Of a DNA stretch of 64,000 bases, positions 19,321-27,710 are shown one piece after another. Under the pieces are notes generated by a model. It searched no databases. It saw only the letters and a program-made list of their open reading frames with translations, and was not told the DNA's origin. The DNA comes from Bacteroidota bacterium (GTDB taxonomy: Bacteria > Bacteroidota > Bacteroidia > UKL13-3), in assembly GCA_947477885.1 (NCBI GenBank), contig CANJUD010000008.1:1-64000 (forward strand), given 5' to 3'. Made by a program: the position numbers and the translations under genes. Position 1 is the first letter of the stretch, and every line of letters begins with the position of its first letter.

Positions 19321-19791
19321 TTAATTATATGCTTCTATTACCTTGCCCGTTATGGTTAATGTTTGCAATGGATCTTTGCTACTATTCGATTGTACTGAAA
19401 TGGTTTTGGCAATATTTTCTCCCTCTTTAGAACCTTTACCTGTGGGGTCGAACATGGCTTTTATATAGGCATCTTTGCCTGGTTGTATTGGGTCGTGTGG
19501 CCACTCAGGCGTGGTGCAACTGCAGCCTGCTTGCACATTGGTAATTACTAATGGTTCGTCGCCAATATTGGTAAAGTTGAAAAACATCTCAGGATGCCCC
19601 GCATTACTTTTTATGGTTCCGAAATTTTTCATCAGTGTATCAAATTTAAGGATGGGGCCTTTGCCATTTCCTTTTTTACCACTAGCAGTTTTGGGATTGT
19701 TTATTATATCAGTAGTAATTTGATTGCTTGAATTATTCCCGTTACATGCAGCAAGCATGATAATAATTGAGAATATATATAATTTGTTCAT
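19321..19791 (-). CDS. DUF1573 lipoprotein
   Basis: A 156-residue exported protein with a lipobox (LAACNG, Cys near 16) and one DUF1573 Ig-like domain: DFG-type opening (KNFGTIKSNAGHPEMFFNFTN), the NVQAGCSCTTPEWP motif and PGKDAYIKAMFDP. The family is widespread in Bacteroidota beside yajC. Its role is unknown; a periplasmic beta-sandwich is all the sequence supports. Confidence 0.9.
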   Translation of the reverse strand: MNKLYIFSIIIMLAACNGNNSSNQITTDIINNPKTASGKKGNGKGPILKFDTLMKNFGTIKSNAGHPEMFFNFTNIGDEPLVITNVQAGCSCTTPEWPHDPIQPGKDAYIKAMFDPTGKGSKEGENIAKTISVQSNSSKDPLQTLTITGKVIEAYN

Positions 19792-19810
19792 CGTTTTTAT
19801 TTTACATTTT

Positions 19811-19833
19811 CACCCTGAGCGAAGTCGAAGGGT
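19811..19833. repeat. REP-like dispersed repeat (GAGCGAAGTCGAAGG type)
   Basis: CACCCTGAGCGAAGTCGAAGG abuts the stop codon of the next gene. Related copies lie at 21094-21117, 21979-21999, 28174-28204, 28654-28774, 49310-49335, 50390-50470 and 56514-56537, all intergenic or at gene ends. Confidence 0.75.
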
Positions 19834-21032
19834 TATTTTTTTGCAGCCAACATTAAGTTACTCGTGTTCACCATCCAATCATATCCAATACCAAAAGGAA
19901 GTGGCTTCACCCTGTTACTATCATTAAATGCCTCTTTAAAATCTTTTTGGAAACGGTTCTTAAATAAATCTATCGGACGGTCATACATTCCATATAATAT
20001 TGTATTCCATTTATCTGATTTGAAAAACTTATACGGCACTCCAGAATCATCTTGTAATACATATTTTGTTTTATCTAAAATGAGAGAACGGATAGTACTA
20101 AAATTATCAAGATACATTAAATACGATGCCGATTTAAGGTACGTACTTTGGAAATTGAAACTCTGCAAAAGCTTATGAAATGCACGGTCAGTATGCAATC
20201 CGCCATCTGATATATCGGCTTTATAATAGCACAATACTTTTTCTACATCACTACCAGTCGACTTATATATAACTTTCACACCTCTGTGGTTTTTGCAGGG
20301 AAAAGTTTTATAACTTTCATTTCCATTGCTATCAATAAAAATTGGCTGTGCTTTTAAAACCGTATTACCCGTGCGAGCCATAAATATCATAATGAGTGGA
20401 AGGGTTCCATCAAGCTCTTTTGTTTTCAAATCTTTGGCCATGGAATTGGTGCGGAAGAAACTCCACTGCATTACGCTGAACAAAGATTTTTTAATAGAAG
20501 CGAAATAAACCTTACCGCTGTCCTGCTTCAAATTGTTCAACTCGGGCAAACTTCCGGGAGGTTCTAAACCAATCAACACCATTTTTCTCGCATTGGGAAA
20601 AAATGTATATCCATGCATGAAATCAGCACCGCTGAATGGGTAGAATAAAAACTTGGTTTCCGCATCAGGTGTTGCAGTTTCTGTCTTAGCCCATTTGCGT
20701 TCTTTGGTAAGGCGGCTATACTCAAGTTTACGCCAAAGCGTATCAAACTTTTTGCTATAGCTCTGCCATTTAGCTATCCCTTCCAAATTTTTCAATTCAT
20801 TGCTATCCTCTTGTGGAAAGCCAGCCATATAGCGAGCTACTTGGTTCGCATACACATCGGGAATGGTGGGGGTTGCAGGCTCATCAACTTCTGGAACTAC
20901 CACCGCTTTTCTGCTTTCGGTGGTAGTCTTTTCAAGTTCGGCAGAGTGCGTAACAGTAGTAGTATCGCCACCGCACGATGATGCTATGATGATAGCCCAA
21001 AAGAAAATGTGGCAATTTTTTGTCTTTGACAT
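19833..21032 (-). CDS. Predicted lipoprotein, conserved uncharacterised type
   Basis: A 399-residue exported protein with a signal peptide ending in a lipobox (IIASSCGG, Cys about residue 20) and a Thr/Glu/Pro-rich linker to about residue 60. A globular domain follows, with segments such as FLFYPFSGADFMHGYTFFP and LIGLEPPGSLPEL. No enzyme motif is recognised. It reads as a complete outer- or inner-membrane-anchored protein with its own near-leaderless promoter (TAACTTTG at 21050-21057). Confidence 0.75.
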   Translation of the reverse strand: MSKTKNCHIFFWAIIIASSCGGDTTTVTHSAELEKTTTESRKAVVVPEVDEPATPTIPDVYANQVARYMAGFPQEDSNELKNLEGIAKWQSYSKKFDTLWRKLEYSRLTKERKWAKTETATPDAETKFLFYPFSGADFMHGYTFFPNARKMVLIGLEPPGSLPELNNLKQDSGKVYFASIKKSLFSVMQWSFFRTNSMAKDLKTKELDGTLPLIMIFMARTGNTVLKAQPIFIDSNGNESYKTFPCKNHRGVKVIYKSTGSDVEKVLCYYKADISDGGLHTDRAFHKLLQSFNFQSTYLKSASYLMYLDNFSTIRSLILDKTKYVLQDDSGVPYKFFKSDKWNTILYGMYDRPIDLFKNRFQKDFKEAFNDSNRVKPLPFGIGYDWMVNTSNLMLAAKK

Positions 21033-21049
21033 GGTTTAAAAAACGAGTG

Positions 21050-21057
21050 CAAAGTTA
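21050..21057 (-). promoter_or_regulatory. -7 promoter element of the lipoprotein gene
   Basis: The minus strand reads TAACTTTG, an exact TAnnTTTG match, 17 bases before the ATG. Confidence 0.6.
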
Positions 21058-21093
21058 AGAGGAGAAGGATGAAAAAAATAATACCTTTTGTTA

Positions 21094-21186
21094 ACCTGAG
21101 TTTATCGAAGGGCGACAAAAAGACGAACGCAAAGATTGTCTATTTTGAGTTTAAAGATTATCATGTTGTCCCGATAGCTATCGGGA
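21094..21186. repeat. REP-like half plus 18-bp palindrome
   Basis: ACCTGAGTTTATCGAAGGGCG at 21094-21114 is a diverged copy of the GAAGTCGAAGG repeat. TCCCGATAGCTATCGGGA at 21169-21186 is a perfect 18-bp palindrome ending just downstream of the bshB1 stop. Confidence 0.7.
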
Positions 21187-21196
21187 CGTAATTTTT

Positions 21197-21910
21197 CTAA
21201 ACCAAATCCTTCAACACATCCCTCACCCCAGGCGTACGATGACATATAAATCCCTCAGCATACGCAGCACCAATCGGTCTTCCAAAATCGGCAACGCGGG
21301 CTCTGAGGAAATTTAGAAATTCGGGAGTTGAAATAGAGGTTTCCGGTTCATCGGAATTGGGGTCGTGAAACTGGCTACTATAACACATCAGTGCTTCAAA
21401 TTTTTGATCAATCTCGGCAGTGATGTCAACCAGAAAATCTGGTTCTAAGCGTACATCTTGTATATAATGATAGGCCGCTTTCGGTCTCCATGCTGGGTGC
21501 TGGGTTACTATCTTGGGCAGGCCACTGTAAAAATATGCTTCGGCTTGTAACTGCCCTGCCCGCCCATGGTCGGGGTGGCGATCGTTGGAGGCATTCATAA
21601 AAATTACTTCGGGTCTGTATTTACGAATTACCTCTATCACCTTCAATCTGGTTTCATGATTATTATCAAAAACGCCATCGCCCAAATTCAAATTTTCTCG
21701 CACACTCAATCCCAATACTTTTGATGATGCCTCGGCTTCTTTGTCACGTATATCGGCACTACCGCGTGTACCTAGGTCTCCACGAGTCAAATCAATGATG
21801 CCGGCTTTGTATCCCATCTTTATATGCTTGAGCAAGGTGCCTGAGCAAGCAATCTCCACATCATCAGGGTGTGCCGAGAAAAACAAGAGATCGAGTTTGG
21901 TAGGTTCCAT
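21197..21910 (-). CDS. bshB1: Bacillithiol deacetylase BshB1 (PIG-L family)
   Basis: Zinc-dependent deacetylase that converts GlcNAc-malate to GlcN-malate in bacillithiol synthesis. The PIG-L zinc motif AHPDDVE is at residues 14-20, the BshB1-specific DLTRGDLGTRG segment at about 40-50, and the second metal motif RHPDHG near 117-122. It is 237 residues, the family length. It implies that this organism uses bacillithiol as its low-molecular-weight thiol. It is preceded by a 14-bp tandem repeat. Confidence 0.93.
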   Translation of the reverse strand: MEPTKLDLLFFSAHPDDVEIACSGTLLKHIKMGYKAGIIDLTRGDLGTRGSADIRDKEAEASSKVLGLSVRENLNLGDGVFDNNHETRLKVIEVIRKYRPEVIFMNASNDRHPDHGRAGQLQAEAYFYSGLPKIVTQHPAWRPKAAYHYIQDVRLEPDFLVDITAEIDQKFEALMCYSSQFHDPNSDEPETSISTPEFLNFLRARVADFGRPIGAAYAEGFICHRTPGVRDVLKDLV

Positions 21911-21912
21911 TG

Positions 21913-21977
21913 TAATGGTTGATTATTAATGGTTGATTATTAATGGTTGATTATTAATGGTTGATTATTAATGGTTT
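21913..21977. repeat. 14-bp tandem repeat, about 4.5 copies
   Basis: The unit TAATGGTTGATTAT is repeated four times without change from 21913 to 21968, then partly. It lies immediately upstream of the bshB1 start codon, so it would fall in the leader or promoter region. Confidence 0.9.
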
Positions 21978-22078
21978 GCTTCGACTACGCTCAGCATAAC
22001 AAATGGTTAATGGTTAATTGCAATGCCGCAAGTTGGTAGTCTTTTATTACTTACTACTTACCCCTCACTCCTTATCCC

Positions 22079-22771
22079 TTACTCCTCACTCCTAACTCCT
22101 AATAATGCGTTCGCAAATATAATATCTTCCGATGTGGTAATTTTAATATTGCTATATTCTCCCTCCACACTTTTTAATTTATATCCTGATTTTGAAAACA
22201 CCGAACTGTCATCCGTAAATTCAGTTCCGAGTGGGTCGAGTATTTTGCAAAACTCGTAGGCATCTTTCAATTTTTTTGCAGGGAAAACTTGGGGCGTTTG
22301 TACATTTCTCAAATTTTCTCGGTCAGCCATTTGCAAATTATTTGCGTTAATTATACTCTCTTTCAATTTCGTTGTAGGCACAATTCCAGAATCCAAATTT
22401 GCCTCTGAATAACATTTTTGTATCAATGTCGCACTTGCCAAAGGTCTCACGCCATCGTGAACTCCAACGATTACATCATCCTCATTGGGTATCATTTTCA
22501 ATCCGTTATCCACAGATTGAAATCTGGTTAATCCACCTTCAACTATCTGAACCGAATAAACCATTTGATAACTTTCACAGAGTTTGTACCAGGTATCAAT
22601 TTCATTTTTCGGCAATACCAAAATCAGATTAATATCAGGAATAGCTTTTTGAAAAACTGAGAGTGTATGAAATAAAATTGGGCTGCCATTGATAGGCATA
22701 AATTGCTTGGGCATCTCGCCGCCCATCCTTTGGCCACTTCCACCCGCAACGATTATTGCAAAACGTTTCAC
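22079..22771 (-). CDS. ispD: 2-C-methyl-D-erythritol 4-phosphate cytidylyltransferase IspD
   Basis: Transfers CMP to MEP in the non-mevalonate isoprenoid pathway. The nucleotide-binding start IIVAGGSGQRMG with PKQF, the VHDGVRPLAS motif and the QTPQ motif are all present. It is 230 residues, normal for the family. It lies six bases after queA and is probably co-transcribed with it. Its final codons lie in a C/T-rich simple sequence (TCCTCACTCC) that continues downstream. Confidence 0.95.
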   Translation of the reverse strand: MKRFAIIVAGGSGQRMGGEMPKQFMPINGSPILFHTLSVFQKAIPDINLILVLPKNEIDTWYKLCESYQMVYSVQIVEGGLTRFQSVDNGLKMIPNEDDVIVGVHDGVRPLASATLIQKCYSEANLDSGIVPTTKLKESIINANNLQMADRENLRNVQTPQVFPAKKLKDAYEFCKILDPLGTEFTDDSSVFSKSGYKLKSVEGEYSNIKITTSEDIIFANALLGVRSEE

Positions 22772-22777
22772 CGTAAT

Positions 22778-23827
22778 TTATATGATGAGCATAGCATCGC
22801 CATAAGCGAGGAACCTATACTCTTCTTTCATGGCTTCGTTATAACACTCAAATGTGAAGTCGTATCCCAACAATGCTGAAGTCAACATCAACAAGGTTGA
22901 TTCAGGATGGTGGAAATTGGTGAGCATACTTGTACAAATTTTGAAAGGATATGGAGGATAAATAAATTTATCAGTCCATCCATCAAATGGATTTAATGTT
23001 TTGGTTGATGAAACTGAGGTCTCCAACCCACGCAAGGTGGTTGCACCTATTGCACAAATTTTCTTTTTATTGGTACGGGCCCCGTTCACCATATCGCAGC
23101 ATGTTTGGTCGATATGCAAACTTTCAGAATCCATTTTATGCTTGGTCAAATCTTCAACTTCCACAGCCTTAAAAGAACCAAGGCTGGCATGTAAAGTAAG
23201 CTCGGCAGTTTGAATACCCTTAATTTCCATACGCATCAATGTTTGGCGACTAAAGTGAAGACCTGCACTGGGTGCGGCAACTGCACCTGTATGTTTTGCA
23301 AAAATTGTTTGAAAACGTTCAGAATCTAAATCTTCAACAGGGCGGTTTATATATTTAGGAACCGGAGGCTCGCCTAATTGTTGTATCGTTTTCCAGAGTT
23401 GTTCGTCATTACCATCAAACAAAAAACGGATGGTACGGCCACGTGAAGTTGTATTGTCAACTACCTCGGCAACTAACAAATCATCATCGCCAAAATATAA
23501 TTTATTTCCTACTCTTATTTTACGGGCTGGATCAACAAGCACATCCCACAAACGCATTTCTTTATTAAGTTCGCGTAGCAAAAACACTTCAATTTTGGCA
23601 CCGGTTTTTTCTTTGCTTCCGTACATACGGGCATTGAACACCTTGGTATTGTTGAACACCATCACATCACCTTCTTTAAAATATCCGAGGATATCTTTGA
23701 ACATTTTGTGCTTGATTGTTTTCTTGGTTCTATCAACTACCATCATGCGAGCGTCGTCTCTGTTAGGAGTTGGGTAGCTTGCGATAAGTTTTTCGGGAAG
23801 GTTAAATCGGTATGCGGCTAATTTCAT
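22778..23827 (-). CDS. queA: tRNA preQ1(34) S-adenosylmethionine ribosyltransferase-isomerase QueA
   Basis: Builds epoxyqueuosine in tRNA by transferring the ribosyl part of SAM to preQ1. I start at the ATG at 23827 ([16 protein letters not shown]); the upstream in-frame ATG adds 13 unconserved residues. Conserved segments: [31 protein letters not shown] segment, and [15 protein letters not shown]. It is about 349 residues. queG, the next enzyme in the pathway, is at 45.3 kb. A TACTTTTG promoter element lies on the minus strand at 23894-23901. Confidence 0.95.
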   Translation of the reverse strand: MKLAAYRFNLPEKLIASYPTPNRDDARMMVVDRTKKTIKHKMFKDILGYFKEGDVMVFNNTKVFNARMYGSKEKTGAKIEVFLLRELNKEMRLWDVLVDPARKIRVGNKLYFGDDDLLVAEVVDNTTSRGRTIRFLFDGNDEQLWKTIQQLGEPPVPKYINRPVEDLDSERFQTIFAKHTGAVAAPSAGLHFSRQTLMRMEIKGIQTAELTLHASLGSFKAVEVEDLTKHKMDSESLHIDQTCCDMVNGARTNKKKICAIGATTLRGLETSVSSTKTLNPFDGWTDKFIYPPYPFKICTSMLTNFHHPESTLLMLTSALLGYDFTFECYNEAMKEEYRFLAYGDAMLII

Positions 23828-23882
23828 TATAATAATTGGGTTGAATATTCCTGCTTTGCTAATCAATAAGCAAAACTTGGCC

Positions 23883-23901
23883 TAATTTTGCCGCAAAAGT
23901 A
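23883..23901. promoter_or_regulatory. Overlapping divergent promoters of queA and the WbqC gene
   Basis: The plus strand has TAATTTTG at 23883-23890 (towards the WbqC gene). The minus strand has TACTTTTG at 23894-23901 (towards queA). Only three bases separate the two -7 elements, so polymerase bound to one should block the other. Confidence 0.6.
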
Positions 23902-23931
23902 CGGTAAAATCCACCCTATTGCAAATATAAT

Positions 23932-24549
23932 TTGACTCCTGAAATTCACAATTGCCAGTTCATTCCTGTATATCTGCCCCCAGTGCAGCTCTTCGCCGCA
24001 ATGGCCAACTGCAAAAATATCAATTGGGTGGTTGATGGATTATATATCAAGCAAACAATTCGTAACCGTTGCACAATTTTAGATGCCAATGGACCTTTAG
24101 ATTTAGTTGTTCCGGTGCAGAAATCAAATAGCAAACAATTATATAAAGAAGTTAAAATTAGTTACCAAGATAATTGGCAGAGACAGCATCTTAGAGCCAT
24201 TGCATCGTCTTATGGCAGCAGTCCGTTCTATTATTATTATAAAGACAAATTTGAAAATATTCTATTGCAGAATTATAATTATCTAATAGATTTGAACCAT
24301 GCAATTACCAACATGCTTTTCGAAATATATAAATTTAAACCTATTCAGATAGGAATTGAGATAGCACAAAATAATATTATAAATCCTGCAATACAAAAAC
24401 AAGAAGAACGTAAACAATTAATCGAATTATCAAACTCCCAACAAAACTATTCGCAAGTATTTTCTGAAAAATTTGGATTTGTTCGCGGACTAAGTATTAT
24501 AGATATGTTGTTCAATACTTCCGAAAAACCTTATAATAAAAAGCCTTGA
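23932..24549 (+). CDS. WbqC-family protein
   Basis: A 205-residue protein of the WbqC family, found in polysaccharide gene clusters. Members are thought to be involved in glycan or sugar-modification steps, with no settled reaction. Seen: the characteristic Q/LPP-x-QLFAAMANCKNINWVVDG-type opening, and Y-GSSPFYYYYKD and DLN segments. The start is a TTG. The gene overlaps the following GT9 gene by four bases, which supports a shared glycan role. Confidence 0.85.
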   Translation: MTPEIHNCQFIPVYLPPVQLFAAMANCKNINWVVDGLYIKQTIRNRCTILDANGPLDLVVPVQKSNSKQLYKEVKISYQDNWQRQHLRAIASSYGSSPFYYYYKDKFENILLQNYNYLIDLNHAITNMLFEIYKFKPIQIGIEIAQNNIINPAIQKQEERKQLIELSNSQQNYSQVFSEKFGFVRGLSIIDMLFNTSEKPYNKKP

Positions 24550-25520
24550 TAAAAATACTCATTATACGATTCAGCTCTATTGGCGACTTGGTGCTAACCA
24601 CTGCTGCCATTAGGTGTTTGAAAGAACAGATGCCGGGTTGTGAAATTCATTTATTGGTAAAACCTGAATACAAAGAAGTGCTTGCAGCAAATCCGCATAT
24701 TAGTTTAATGCACATATATAATGAAAATTTTCAAGGCGTATTGGCTGAACTAAGAGTTCAAGAATTTGATTATATAATAGATTTGCAAAATAATTTTAGA
24801 AGTGCGAGAGTCTGTAAAAAACTTGCCAAGCCAACTTGTAAAGTTCGCAAGCATAATATACAGAAATGGTTTATGGTAAATCTAAAATTAAAGAAAATAC
24901 AGATACCTCATTTTGCAATGCGTTGTATACAAACATTAAAAGCTTTGGGTATAAAAGATGATGGAAAAGGATTGGATTATTTTTATGATACTCCTACCCT
25001 ACCGCCCAATATGATTCCCGATAAACCATACTGCTGCATCGTAATGGGTGGCACACATTTCACCAAGCGATTGCCCAATTCAAAACTAGTAGAATTAATC
25101 GAAAAAATTAATTTACCTATTGTACTTCTTGGTGGTAAAAAAGAAATTGACGATGCCAAGTGGGTTGAGCAAAAACTATATATAAAAATATATAATCATG
25201 TGGGGATGCTCACCTTAAACCAATCAGCTTATATGCTCGATAAATCAGCTATGGTTATAAGCAATGATACGGGTTTGATGCATATAGCAGCTGCACTAAA
25301 AAAACCTATAGTATCAATATGGGGAAGCACCACACCACAAATGGGAATGACACCTTATTATGGAAAAGAAATAATGCCACAACTATATAGTGAAGTTAAT
25401 AATTTATCATGCCGACCTTGCTCGAAATTAGGAAAAGATGCCTGCCCAAAAAAACATTTTAAATGCATGATATATCAAGACTTGGACAAGATTGCTGAAT
25501 TTGTAAAATTCAATCATTGA
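24546..25520 (+). CDS. GT9-family (heptosyltransferase-type) glycosyltransferase
   Basis: A 324-residue GT-B glycosyltransferase resembling LPS heptosyltransferases. Family motifs: RFSSIGDLVLTTAAIRCLK at the N-terminus, VMGGTHFTKRLPN in the donor domain, and SNDTGLMHIAAALKKPIVSIWG near the C-terminus. A Cys-rich tail (SCRPCSKLGKDACPKKHFKC) is normal for this family. The TTG start overlaps the WbqC stop. It would add a sugar to lipid A-core or a related lipid carrier at the inner face of the membrane. Confidence 0.9.
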   Translation: MIKILIIRFSSIGDLVLTTAAIRCLKEQMPGCEIHLLVKPEYKEVLAANPHISLMHIYNENFQGVLAELRVQEFDYIIDLQNNFRSARVCKKLAKPTCKVRKHNIQKWFMVNLKLKKIQIPHFAMRCIQTLKALGIKDDGKGLDYFYDTPTLPPNMIPDKPYCCIVMGGTHFTKRLPNSKLVELIEKINLPIVLLGGKKEIDDAKWVEQKLYIKIYNHVGMLTLNQSAYMLDKSAMVISNDTGLMHIAAALKKPIVSIWGSTTPQMGMTPYYGKEIMPQLYSEVNNLSCRPCSKLGKDACPKKHFKCMIYQDLDKIAEFVKFNH

Positions 25521-25626
25521 AGATTTACAACTTACAATATACCCCGCCGCGGCGGGTTGCTGACGCCTTTTTTTTATACGATGGCTGAACCCTGATTTTT
25601 TAAATCGTAAATCTAAAATCGTAAAT
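25521..25626. other. Spacer between the GT9 gene and the structured RNA
   Basis: Contains the 14-bp GC palindrome CCCGCCGCGGCGGG (25543-25556), a related GCCGCGGCGG also occurring near 46240, followed by a T-run. It may serve as a terminator for the GT9 gene. Nothing coding was seen. Confidence 0.4.
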
Positions 25627-25641
25627 AAAAAAAGGGGCCGG
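25627..25641 (-). terminator. U-tract end of the structured RNA
   Basis: On the minus strand the 3' arm CCGGCCCC of the RNA's closing stem is followed directly by seven T residues, so the closing stem may double as an intrinsic terminator stem. Confidence 0.55.
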
Positions 25642-25806
25642 TAGAAAAATCCCATAATAAATAGGATTTGACCTCCGCTGCATCGCAACCTTCTAACGTT
25701 ACACTCTTGCGAGCTCATTCCCACTTGCGTAGGCTAAAGCCTGGTTTTGTCGCTTTGGTTCAGTCGGTATATGAATAGTGTTGAATTTTTCTTATACTCC
25801 AGCCCC
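25634..25806 (-). ncRNA. ssrS: Structured small RNA, candidate 6S RNA
   Basis: About 173 nt on the minus strand. The ends pair as GGGGCTGG (25806-25799) with CCGGCCCC (25641-25634). Just inside, AGAAAAATTC pairs with GGATTTTTCT over 10 bp, giving the long closing rod expected of 6S RNA. The middle contains small hairpins (AGGC-TTTA-GCCT and CTC-GCAA-GAG) within a large unpaired region. No open frame of note exists. An exact TATATTTG -7 element lies five bases before the 5' end and a U-tract follows the 3' end, so the unit is complete. It is too short for tmRNA and lacks the SRP-RNA signature. The 6S assignment rests on size and architecture only; the gene symbol is tentative. Confidence 0.6.
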
Positions 25807-25810
25807 GCTG

Positions 25811-25818
25811 CAAATATA
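25811..25818 (-). promoter_or_regulatory. -7 promoter element of the structured RNA
   Basis: The minus strand reads TATATTTG, an exact TAnnTTTG match, placed so that transcription would begin at or next to the first base of the closing stem. Confidence 0.65.
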
Positions 25819-25822
25819 GTAA

Positions 25823-25909
25823 ACAGTAATCAGTAAACAGTGGTCAGTGGTCAGTGGTCAGTAGTTAGTAGTTAGTAATGTTGCGGTAGCTTACTGACCA
25901 CTGATTACT
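25823..25909. repeat. Degenerate simple repeat with hairpin between divergent promoters
   Basis: AGTAAACAGTAATC-type and GTGGTCAGT units (GGTCAGT three times) are followed by the inverted copy ACTGACCACTGATTACT. The block sits exactly between the promoters of the RNA gene and of the T9SS gene at 25944. Confidence 0.75.
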
Positions 25910-25915
25910 AGACCT

Positions 25916-25923
25916 TATATTTG
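25916..25923 (+). promoter_or_regulatory. -7 promoter element of the T9SS protein gene
   Basis: TATATTTG, an exact match, 20 bases before the ATG at 25944. Confidence 0.65.
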
Positions 25924-25943
25924 CAGCTTAAAACAATTAAAAA

Positions 25944-26990
25944 ATGAAAAAAATATTATTTTTAACCACTACAATTTTATGTGCGGTGTCAGCATTTTCG
26001 CAGGTAACGCTTAACTTAAGTGATTTGCCCAAAGCTTGGGAAAAGTACATTTATGCAAGAGACACTTCTTTCTCCTCCTCAGTAAGTGCAGGTGCTGGCG
26101 GAACAAACCAAGTGTGGGATTACAGTACTTTGTTTTCGGCCAATCAGTATGATACAATCAAGTATTCGCGTGCCCAGGACAATGCCAAATATTCACAATA
26201 TCCCAATGCAACTTTGGTTTCGTATAGCACCCTTGGCAAGTCTGAAAGTTTTATGAAGATTGATGCGACTGGGTCATGGAGTTATTTTGCAAACCCTTTG
26301 GATACGGCAGGCACTGCATCAATTATTCAAGTGCACACCATGAAGTTACCCATGAATTATGGTGGCAAAGTAGATGATTCTTTCAAATTGGTACAAACTA
26401 TTGCTGTTGATACCATTCCTTTTTTAGATTCAATCAGAATATCAGTAAGCAATATATCACATACGTTTATTGATGGCTGGGGACAATTAAAATTGCCAAA
26501 TAAAACCTATTCAAACTGCTTAAGAATGAAAATGTGGAACGACCAAGTGGTGAAAATTGAAATCCACAGTCCTTTTACTAAGAAATGGTCAGCCGCACCA
26601 TTTGCACCACCTAGTAATGGATACAATCCCCAGTATTTATTTTGGGCACAAGGTGAAGGAGATAAAGTATTACAGATGAATGCTGACTCAAATAATAATA
26701 TCCAAAGAGCCGATTACCGCGAAGGTGCTGTAACAGGTTTAAATGCAATAGCCAACATTTCTAGCAATAATGTATATCCCAATCCTGCCACAAACATGAT
26801 ATATATAAATGCTGAAGAAAACCAACAACTCAATATATATAATGCCGAAGGAAAGCAAGTATTATCTAATACCAAATTATTGAAAGGAATAAATACAATC
26901 AATATTTCCAATTTAGAGAATGGGATTTATTTTTATAGTGGAATTGCTACCCATGGAACAGTGATAAATGGGAAATTTTTGAAGCAATAA
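25944..26990 (+). CDS. Secreted protein with T9SS type A sorting domain
   Basis: A 348-residue exported protein. It has a signal peptide (1-19, cleaved near AFSQ), a beta-rich body without a recognised catalytic domain, and a ~75-residue C-terminal sorting domain with the usual motifs VYPNPATN, LNIYNAEGKQV, and LENGIYFYSG ending in Lys-Gln. The domain directs export through the type IX system and usually cleavage by PorU. The body is of a type seen repeatedly in Bacteroidota (DTSFSSSVSAGAGGTNQVWDY-like opening), but its function is unknown. Confidence 0.9.
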   Translation: MKKILFLTTTILCAVSAFSQVTLNLSDLPKAWEKYIYARDTSFSSSVSAGAGGTNQVWDYSTLFSANQYDTIKYSRAQDNAKYSQYPNATLVSYSTLGKSESFMKIDATGSWSYFANPLDTAGTASIIQVHTMKLPMNYGGKVDDSFKLVQTIAVDTIPFLDSIRISVSNISHTFIDGWGQLKLPNKTYSNCLRMKMWNDQVVKIEIHSPFTKKWSAAPFAPPSNGYNPQYLFWAQGEGDKVLQMNADSNNNIQRADYREGAVTGLNAIANISSNNVYPNPATNMIYINAEENQQLNIYNAEGKQVLSNTKLLKGINTINISNLENGIYFYSGIATHGTVINGKFLKQ

Positions 26991-27044
26991 GTTTTAAATA
27001 ATTTTCTAAACTATGATTATATTTTATAAATTTATAAAAAGAAA

Positions 27045-27596
27045 ATGAATACAATAAAAATAGTTACCTTAATTTTCGTATTATTGATATGCGATCATGT
27101 GATTGCTCAAAAATCTCCTGTAGATAATCAGAAGGAAAGTAAACGCAGCCCTGTTAGCATTGATATCAATACTGGATTGTATAGTAAATTGAGATTGAAA
27201 ATGGAATACCGTCTAAATAATCGAGATGCACTGCAATTTAGTTTCTCGAGGCATTATGGTGCCGTCAATCCCGGAACTCAAATTTATTTGGAATACCGGT
27301 ACTATCAGCTGAAAAAGAAACATATCGAAAAATATTTTTACGGAAAAGCGGGCTATGGAAAGGCATTTACTTTAGGAGGAAATTATGCTATTGCGGGAGC
27401 AGGAATCGGTCAAAAAGTAAATCTAAGTGCGAAAGAAGCATTTTTTTTTCAATTTTCTCAAGGGTTCAAAATATGTCCCACCATTAGCGGTGACATTGAA
27501 GCCGGACCCAGTTCAGGATTTAGAGGATTGTTTTATATTATAGGCCCCGGTGCAGTGATAGATCTTAATATAAGTTTTGGATTTCGTTTTAAGTAG
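27045..27596 (+). CDS. Predicted outer-membrane beta-barrel-like protein
   Basis: A 183-residue exported protein with a signal peptide (1-21, IAQ|K). Alternating hydrophobic strands and Gly/aromatic turns (RLKMEYRLNNRDALQFSFSR, YFYGKAGYGKAF) end in an amphipathic strand with a C-terminal aromatic (SFGFRFK). This looks like a small eight-stranded barrel. It lies 54 bases after the T9SS gene and is followed by a clear terminator, so the two may form one transcript. Function unknown. Confidence 0.75.
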   Translation: MNTIKIVTLIFVLLICDHVIAQKSPVDNQKESKRSPVSIDINTGLYSKLRLKMEYRLNNRDALQFSFSRHYGAVNPGTQIYLEYRYYQLKKKHIEKYFYGKAGYGKAFTLGGNYAIAGAGIGQKVNLSAKEAFFFQFSQGFKICPTISGDIEAGPSSGFRGLFYIIGPGAVIDLNISFGFRFK

Positions 27597-27645
27597 AAAT
27601 AATATTTGGCACAACTAGCAGGAAAGATTTTCTACTACATAAGAA

Positions 27646-27678
27646 AACCACTTCGATTTTGTCGAGGTGGTTTTTTTT
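27646..27678 (+). terminator. Rho-independent terminator
   Basis: The arms AACCACTTCGA and TCGAGGTGGTT (one G-U pair) enclose a five-base loop and are followed by eight T residues. Confidence 0.9.
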
Positions 27679-27710
27679 GTTTGCCACAGTTATGGTTGGT
27701 TATCTAATAC

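Noticed and set aside
21913..21977. Possible CRISPR array
   Set aside because: The unit is 14 bp with no spacers, so it is a plain tandem repeat. No CRISPR-like array was seen in the window.
25627..25818. tmRNA or SRP RNA as the identity of the structured RNA
   Set aside because: At about 173 nt it is too short for tmRNA and has no tag frame or tRNA-like end; the conserved SRP-RNA loop motif is absent.
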